This document shows positions 24,916 through 28,604 of a DNA stretch of 28,604 nt, in pieces. Location: contig JABHUV010000106.1 of the NCBI GenBank assembly GCA_018658605.1, positions 1-28,604 on the forward strand, given 5' to 3'. Made by a program: the position numbers and the translations under genes. This DNA is from Planctomycetaceae bacterium. GTDB taxonomy: Bacteria > Planctomycetota > Planctomycetia > Pirellulales > Pirellulaceae. The notes beneath the pieces were generated by a model. It saw nothing but the letters and a program-made list of their open reading frames with translations. It did no database searches and was not told where the DNA came from. The number at the start of each line of letters is the position of its first letter. Position 1 is the first letter of the stretch.

Positions 24916-25977
24916 ATGGAACCACAGGCCCAAGAATTCTTAGAACGCTTGTTGCAAACGCCAGGCCCCTCTGGTTTTGAGGAACCGGTACAGCGTTTGG
25001 TACGAGAGTATGCTGATACATTTGCTGACGATGTGCGGACGGACATTCATGGGAATGTGATTTGTGCGATCAACACCGACAATAAAACGCGGTTGATGTT
25101 TGCCGGACACTGTGACCAAATTGGGATGCTAGTTAGCCATATTGATGATGACGGATTCATTTATGCGCAGACGATCGGTGGCTGGGATCCACAGCAGTTG
25201 ATTGGCCAACGTCTCGTGATATGGACGGAAAGCGGTGAAGTACCTGCAGCGGTTTCCCGTAAGCCGATTCACTTGTTGACGGATAAAGAACGCTCGCAAG
25301 TCGTGAAGCTTACTGAGCTGTGGTTGGATATCGGTGCGAATAATAAAGAAGATGCTCAGAGTGTTGTTGAGATTGGCGATCCGATTACGCTTAAACTCGG
25401 TATGCAACCGTTGCGTAATGGATTGATTAATGGTCCGGCCATGGATAACCGAACGGGTACTTGGGTTGTGATCGAGGCATTGCGGCGAGCTAAGTTAGTA
25501 AATCCTGATTGCGGAGTGTACGCGGTATCGACTGTACAAGAAGAAATTGGACTTCGCGGGGCTCGTACTAGTGCCTTTGGAGTTGACCCGCATACTGCCA
25601 TTGCTGTTGATGTAACTCATGCGACGGATTGCCCTACAATCGATATGAAACAATTGGGCGATATTCAATTGGGCCGGGGCCCCGTTGTGTTTCGTGGCCC
25701 TAATATGAATCCAGGTGTTGTGCAGCGATTGCGTGATATTAGTTCATCACACCAAATTCCCTCACAACTCGCAGCGATTGGTCGCGGTGCATCAAATGAT
25801 GCTAATGCGTTGCAGTTGAATCGAGCGGGAGTAGCCACTGGATTGGTTAGTATTGCAAATCGATATATGCACAGTGCGGTTGAGACGGTTGCACTGGACG
25901 ATTTAGACAATGCCGCTGAATTACTTGCTCAATTTGCATTGGGCTATACCGCAGAAGATGACTTTACCCCTCGCTAA
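24916..25977 (+). CDS. M42 family metallopeptidase (glutamyl/deblocking aminopeptidase type)
   Basis: A cytoplasmic dinuclear-metal aminopeptidase of the M42 family (PepA/FrvX/tetrahedral TET-like), 353 aa. Metal and catalytic residues are visible: AGHCDQIGML (H65, D67), GPAMDNRTGTW (bridging Asp), VQEEIGLRGA (catalytic Glu pair near 208), AVDVTHATD (Asp) and RYMHSAVE (His). The start is ATG 24916, with GAGGA 10 nt upstream and MEPQAQEFLERLLQTPGPSGFEEP as the normal N terminus; the frame is open further upstream to 24799. It is monocistronic as far as can be seen, between the divergent hom gene and the chaperonin locus. The substrate range (peptide versus a blocked or specialised substrate) is not readable. 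Confidence 0.93.
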   Translation: MEPQAQEFLERLLQTPGPSGFEEPVQRLVREYADTFADDVRTDIHGNVICAINTDNKTRLMFAGHCDQIGMLVSHIDDDGFIYAQTIGGWDPQQLIGQRLVIWTESGEVPAAVSRKPIHLLTDKERSQVVKLTELWLDIGANNKEDAQSVVEIGDPITLKLGMQPLRNGLINGPAMDNRTGTWVVIEALRRAKLVNPDCGVYAVSTVQEEIGLRGARTSAFGVDPHTAIAVDVTHATDCPTIDMKQLGDIQLGRGPVVFRGPNMNPGVVQRLRDISSSHQIPSQLAAIGRGASNDANALQLNRAGVATGLVSIANRYMHSAVETVALDDLDNAAELLAQFALGYTAEDDFTPR

Positions 25978-26080
25978 TCTTCGCTCTGTCGCAATTCCAA
26001 CTACAAATTTATACAAATTATCAAGAATTTGGGAATTGGTTGCGCTGCCATAATTCTCAAACATTGAAAATTGCAATTCC

Positions 26081-26136
26081 TGTCAAAATGGCATCAAAAG
26101 AGTGACGGATATTGTCGTTCTGCCAAATTGGCATCA
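26081..26136 (+). promoter_or_regulatory. Two 16-bp palindromic motif copies, candidate enhancer-binding-protein sites
   Basis: TGTCAAAATGGCATCA (26081-26096) and TGCCAAATTGGCATCA (26121-26136) match at 14 of 16 positions and are exactly 40 bp apart. The second contains the perfect palindrome TGCCAAATTGGCA. They lie roughly 110-165 bp upstream of the sigma-54-type promoter, the usual range for enhancer-binding-protein sites. Confidence 0.55.
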
Positions 26137-26155
26137 CTTGGCGATCATACAGCCC

Positions 26156-26191
26156 CTAGCGGGGGGATAATAAAGATGTAAATGCCGCTAG
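26156..26191. repeat. Inverted repeat CTAGCGG-N22-CCGCTAG in the groEL promoter region
   Basis: Perfect 7-bp arms at 26156-26162 and 26185-26191, separated by an A/T-rich 22-bp spacer. It lies between the upstream 16-mers and the sigma-54-type element, where a DNA-bending protein or second regulator could bind. Confidence 0.35.
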
Positions 26192-26233
26192 ACGTCCTTG
26201 TGTATTCTTGGTTTGTGGTTTATTTTCGAAGGT

Positions 26234-26249
26234 TTGGCACGCGTATTGC
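26234..26249 (+). promoter_or_regulatory. Sigma-54 (RpoN) -24/-12 promoter for groEL
   Basis: TTGGCACG-CGTA-TTGC matches the sigma-54 consensus YTGGCACG-N4-TTGC at every core position. It has GG at 26236-26237 and GC at 26248-26249, exactly ten bases apart. Transcription would begin near 26261, giving a leader of about 115 nt before the GTG at 26375. No competing sigma-70 pair was evident. Confidence 0.8.
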
Positions 26250-26374
26250 GTTGCTTTATAGGAATTACAAATTAATAGAGATCGTAAAACACCCAATTCG
26301 ATGATTCACTTCATCAGAGATTGGGATTGAAATAAAATAGGCGATTTGGACAACTCGCGAAGGAGAATCCGGAC

Positions 26375-27454
26375 GTGGCAAAACAAATGGTTTTTGATGA
26401 CAGGGCAAGACAATCCCTGTTAACTGGCGTGAGCAAACTAGCACGAGCTGTACGCAGTACATTGGGTCCTCGCGGACGAAATGCAGTTTTAGACAAAGGT
26501 TGGGGCTCACCCAAAGTAACCAAAGACGGCGTGACCGTTGCCGAAGATATTGAATTAGATAATGTCTTTGAAAACCTCGGTAGCCAGATGGTAAAGGAAG
26601 CTGCTAGTAAAACGAATGACGTCGCTGGTGACGGAACAACCACAGCAACCGTTTTAGCCGAAGCGATTTTTCGTGAAGGTTTGAAAATGATTGCCGCTGG
26701 TGCTGATCCAATGGCTTTGTCACGTGGAATTGCTAAGGCTGTAAGTGCCTCATGCGATAGCGTTGCAAAGTTAGCTACGCCGATTGATCCAAAAAGTAAA
26801 AAGGAAATCCAACAGGTTGCTGCCATTGCTGGAAATAACGACGCTTCTATTGGAAAAGTCCTAGCAGACGCCTTTATTAAAGTTGGGAAGAACGGTGTCA
26901 TCACCGTTGAAGAAGGTCGTGGAAACGAAACAGTCGTTGATGTTGTTGAAGGTATGCAATTTGATCGTGGTTTCCTGTCTCCACACTTCGTGACTAATGA
27001 GAGTGAAGTGATTGTTGAACTGGAAAATTGCCTGATCCTGTTGTTTGAAGAAAAAATATCGTCAAACAAAAAGATGATTCCACTGCTTGAAGCAGTCAGT
27101 CAATCCAAGAAATCGTTGTTGATCATCGCCGAAGACATCGAAGGCGAAGCTCTAGCGACCCTCGTGGTTAACAAAATGCGTGGTATCTTGAACGTCTGTG
27201 CTGTTAAAGCTCCAGGCTATGGTGATCGTCGTAAAGCGATCATGGGTGATATTGCCGTGCTAACGGGGGCTACTCCAATCTTCAAAGATTTGGGGATTGA
27301 ACTTGAAAGCGTCAAAATCGCTGATTTAGGGACCGCTAAGAAAATCAAAATCACCTCGGAAACGACAGTAATGGTTGGTGGAGCGGGATCTAAAGTGGAC
27401 ATTAAAGGTCGTGTGGAACAAATTCGCAGTGAAATTGATGTTACTGACAGTTAA
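26375..27454 (+). CDS. GroEL N-terminal fragment upstream of the in-frame stop
   Basis: If the TAA is real and not read through, translation yields 359 residues. These are the N-terminal equatorial and intermediate segments and nearly the whole apical domain, ending just before the second intermediate segment. It would keep the ATP P-loop-like GDGTTT but lack the C-terminal equatorial half needed for ring assembly. A stable function for such a fragment is not established here. Confidence 0.6.
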   Translation: MAKQMVFDDRARQSLLTGVSKLARAVRSTLGPRGRNAVLDKGWGSPKVTKDGVTVAEDIELDNVFENLGSQMVKEAASKTNDVAGDGTTTATVLAEAIFREGLKMIAAGADPMALSRGIAKAVSASCDSVAKLATPIDPKSKKEIQQVAAIAGNNDASIGKVLADAFIKVGKNGVITVEEGRGNETVVDVVEGMQFDRGFLSPHFVTNESEVIVELENCLILLFEEKISSNKKMIPLLEAVSQSKKSLLIIAEDIEGEALATLVVNKMRGILNVCAVKAPGYGDRRKAIMGDIAVLTGATPIFKDLGIELESVKIADLGTAKKIKITSETTVMVGGAGSKVDIKGRVEQIRSEIDVTDS

Positions 27455-27541
27455 TATGATCGCGAAAAACTTCAAGAACGGTTAGCGAAACTCGCTGGCG
27501 GTGTTGCTCAAATTAACTGTGGTGCCACGACCGAAACCGAA

Positions 27542-28063
27542 ATGAAAGAACGCAAAGCATTGCTCGAAGACGCCAAAGCAGCAACTCAAGCCGCACTTGA
27601 AAGCGGAGTTGTCGCTGGTGGTGGAGTCGCCTTGATTCGATCAGGCAAAGCAATTGATAGCTTAGGGCTAACCGGCGACGAAAAGCTCGGCGGATCGATT
27701 ATTAGGAATGTACTGGATTACCCTCTACGGGCCATCGCTGAAAACGCGGGCCTTGACGGAGCGGTCATTGTAAATCGAGTGCGAAAGCTCAAGGGTAAAA
27801 ACGAGGGTTATAATGCCGACACAGATACCTATGGCGACCTTGTCGAAATGGGAGTTATCGAACCGGCGAAGGTAGTTACCACAGCCTTGCAAAATGCAGC
27901 AAGTGTTGCATCTTTGTTGATTACCACAGAATGCCTCGTAACAGAGATTCCTGTGGAAGACGACGATGACGATCATCAAGACCACCACGACCATGGCATG
28001 GGCGGCGGCATGGATGCGATGGGCGGCATGGGCGGCATGGGTGGCATGCCTGGCATGATGTAG
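27542..28063 (+). CDS. GroEL C-terminal fragment downstream of the in-frame stop
   Basis: The first ATG after the TAA gives a 173-residue piece beginning [15 protein letters not shown]: the C-terminal intermediate and equatorial segments and the Gly-Met tail ([19 protein letters not shown]). The frame is open right back to the TAA. No ribosome-binding site suggests independent translation, so this is most likely the remainder of the interrupted gene. Confidence 0.5.
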   Translation: MKERKALLEDAKAATQAALESGVVAGGGVALIRSGKAIDSLGLTGDEKLGGSIIRNVLDYPLRAIAENAGLDGAVIVNRVRKLKGKNEGYNADTDTYGDLVEMGVIEPAKVVTTALQNAASVASLLITTECLVTEIPVEDDDDDHQDHHDHGMGGGMDAMGGMGGMGGMPGMM

Positions 28064-28169
28064 TCCCGACTCGGTTGACTGACTTGTGCAGTTGACGTCG
28101 CAGCGAACCCCAATCAACAGATAAAAACTAATTCATTAAATACTAAGTTATCAAAGGAATATTCGAATC

Positions 28170-28466
28170 ATGGCAAAGATCAAAGTTCGTCCATTGGATG
28201 ATCGTGTGGTTATTCGTCCGGCAGCTTCAGAAGAAGTAACAGCTGGAGGAATTGTGCTTCCCGATTCTGCTAAAGAAAAACCTCAACGCGGTAAAGTCGT
28301 TGCTGTGGGAAGTGGTCGTTTATTGGAAAGCGGTGATCGTGCTTCGCTTTCGATTGAAGTCGGAGATATTGTCATTTACGGAAAGTTCGGTGGAGTGGAC
28401 ATGGAAGTAAATGGCGAAGACGTGAAGATCCTGCGAGAATCAGAAATTCTTGCAAAGGTTCTATAA
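28170..28466 (+). CDS. groES: Co-chaperonin GroES
   Basis: The 10-kDa lid of the GroEL folding chamber, 98 residues, close to the family norm. It opens MAKIKVRPLDDRVVIRPA, carries the mobile loop SEEVTAGGIVLPDSAKEKPQRG with the hydrophobic IVL that docks into GroEL, and ends GEDVKILRESEILAKVL. AAGGA lies about 12 nt upstream of the ATG. It sits between the interrupted groEL (106 bp upstream) and the start of another groEL (64 bp downstream). The downstream pair is the conventional groES-groEL order and is probably the functional partner unit. Confidence 0.97.
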   Translation: MAKIKVRPLDDRVVIRPAASEEVTAGGIVLPDSAKEKPQRGKVVAVGSGRLLESGDRASLSIEVGDIVIYGKFGGVDMEVNGEDVKILRESEILAKVL

Positions 28467-28492
28467 CGAGCAGCAAATCATTTTCATAATCA

Positions 28493-28514
28493 GTTGAATC
28501 ATTGAATATTCAAC
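28493..28514 (+). repeat. Inverted repeat in the groES-groEL spacer
   Basis: GTTGAAT (28493-28499) and ATTCAAC (28508-28514) form perfect 7-bp arms with an 8-nt loop, immediately before the AGGAG of the next groEL. No T run follows, so it is not a terminator. It could stabilise or modulate the groES-groEL mRNA. Confidence 0.35.
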
Positions 28515-28530
28515 GCTAGGAGTTTGAATC

Positions 28531-28604
28531 GTGGCAAAACAACTTTTGTTTGAAGACAACGCGCGTTCTCGGATGTTGCGTGGTGTAAATAAACTAGCTG
28601 ACGC
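28531..28604 (+). CDS. groEL: Chaperonin GroEL, 5' end only (runs off the window)
   Basis: The frame opens at GTG 28531 with AGGAG 8-9 nt upstream, and reads MAKQLLFEDNARSRMLRGVNKLAD, the standard GroEL N terminus. Only 24 codons are inside the window. It lies 64 bp after groES on the same strand, forming a groES-groEL operon. Its opening differs from the interrupted copy (QLLFEDNARSRMLRG versus QMVFDDRARQSLLTG), so it is a distinct paralogue. Confidence 0.93.
   Translation, partial: MAKQLLFEDNARSRMLRGVNKLAD

Larger units (their letters stand above)
25978..26374 (+). promoter_or_regulatory. 397-bp regulatory region upstream of the interrupted groEL
   Basis: No gene seen. It contains, in order: CAATTCC/GGAATTG inverted repeats (about 25992-26038), two copies of a palindromic 16-mer (26081-26096, 26121-26136), an inverted repeat CTAGCGG-N22-CCGCTAG (26156-26191), a sigma-54-type promoter (26234-26249) and a Shine-Dalgarno AAGGAG. 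No CIRCE (TTAGCACTC-N9-GAGTGCTAA) element was found, so HrcA control of this gene is not supported. Confidence 0.7.
26375..28063 (+). pseudogene. groEL: Chaperonin GroEL interrupted by one in-frame TAA at codon 360
   Basis: Read through, this frame encodes a full-length GroEL of 562 positions, starting from GTG 26375 with AAGGAG 9 nt upstream. It has MAKQMVFDDRARQSLLTGV, KDGVTVAEDIELDN, the ATP-binding VAGDGTTTATVLAEAI, GYGDRRKAI, the intermediate-domain [27 protein letters not shown] and a canonical C-terminal tail of Gly-Gly-Met repeats. The single disruption is TAA at 27452-27454, where the paralogue at the window start has GAC (Ser-Asp-Tyr-Asp-Arg). All downstream codons stay in frame and conserved, so this is a point nonsense change, a sequencing error or, less likely, readthrough. 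TAA is a normal stop elsewhere in this window. groES follows 106 bp downstream. A sigma-54-type promoter lies upstream. Confidence 0.85.

Noticed and set aside
25978..26374. HrcA/CIRCE control of the groEL locus
   Set aside because: No TTAGCACTC-N9-GAGTGCTAA-like inverted repeat was found here or before groES.
26314..27069. Long minus-strand open frame (251 codons) opposite the interrupted groEL
   Set aside because: Its sequence is a Ser/Thr/Pro-rich shadow of the conserved GroEL frame, with no recognisable family.
27452..27454. Genetic-code reassignment of TAA as the explanation for the groEL stop
   Set aside because: TAA ends several intact genes in this window (for example groEL at 775, the BFN-family gene, lysC and groES).

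Overview
The window is a stretch of bacterial chromosome made almost entirely of housekeeping genes. The gene set suggests a member of the Planctomycetota, perhaps Pirellulales-like (an inference, moderate confidence). The pointers are several chaperonin (groEL) paralogues close together, a four-ACT aspartokinase next to a phosphoglycerate-mutase-like proposed homoserine kinase, a very long YidC with an extra periplasmic domain, and few strong Shine-Dalgarno sites with several GTG/TTG starts. I found no rRNA, tRNA, CRISPR array, insertion sequence or prophage gene.

Layout. (1) 1-855: the 3' half of a groEL paralogue (plus strand) closed by a clear intrinsic terminator. (2) 957-6469, minus strand: two tandem metallophosphoesterase paralogues, then yidC, then mnmE, plausibly one transcript. 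(3) 6655-7317, plus strand: tsaB (t6A tRNA modification), converging on hemL. (4) 7335-9704, minus strand: hemB and hemL, two consecutive-pathway tetrapyrrole genes. (5) 9916-20037, plus strand: truB, ftsK, a YhcH/DUF386 gene, a citramalate synthase behind a structured attenuator-like leader, valS, and a bifunctional-nuclease-family gene whose stop codon overlaps that of lysC. (6) 20034-24492, minus strand: hom, an iPGM-like proposed homoserine kinase, and lysC, which together give most of the aspartate-to-phosphohomoserine branch. (7) 24916-25977, plus strand: an M42 metallo-aminopeptidase. (8) 26081-28604, plus strand: a chaperonin locus with a second groEL interrupted by one in-frame TAA, then groES, then the start of a third groEL.

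The most notable signals are in the chaperonin locus. The interrupted groEL is preceded by a textbook sigma-54 -24/-12 element (GG-N10-GC, TTGGCACG...TTGC). About 110-165 bp upstream of it lie two near-identical 16-bp copies, 40 bp apart, of a palindromic motif, the usual layout of enhancer-binding-protein sites. Yet the gene it would drive carries a nonsense codon at codon 360 while the rest of the frame, including the C-terminal Gly-Met tail, is intact. Other items worth checking are the PDZ-like domain inside YidC, the acidic tail beyond the gamma domain of FtsK, the zinc-ribbon-like insertion in ValRS, the TKxD variant of the MnmE G4 motif, and competing hairpins upstream of the citramalate synthase.

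I did not find an obviously new multi-gene system; the novelty candidates are regulatory and domain-level. All calls are from reading the sequence and motif knowledge; no database search was run.
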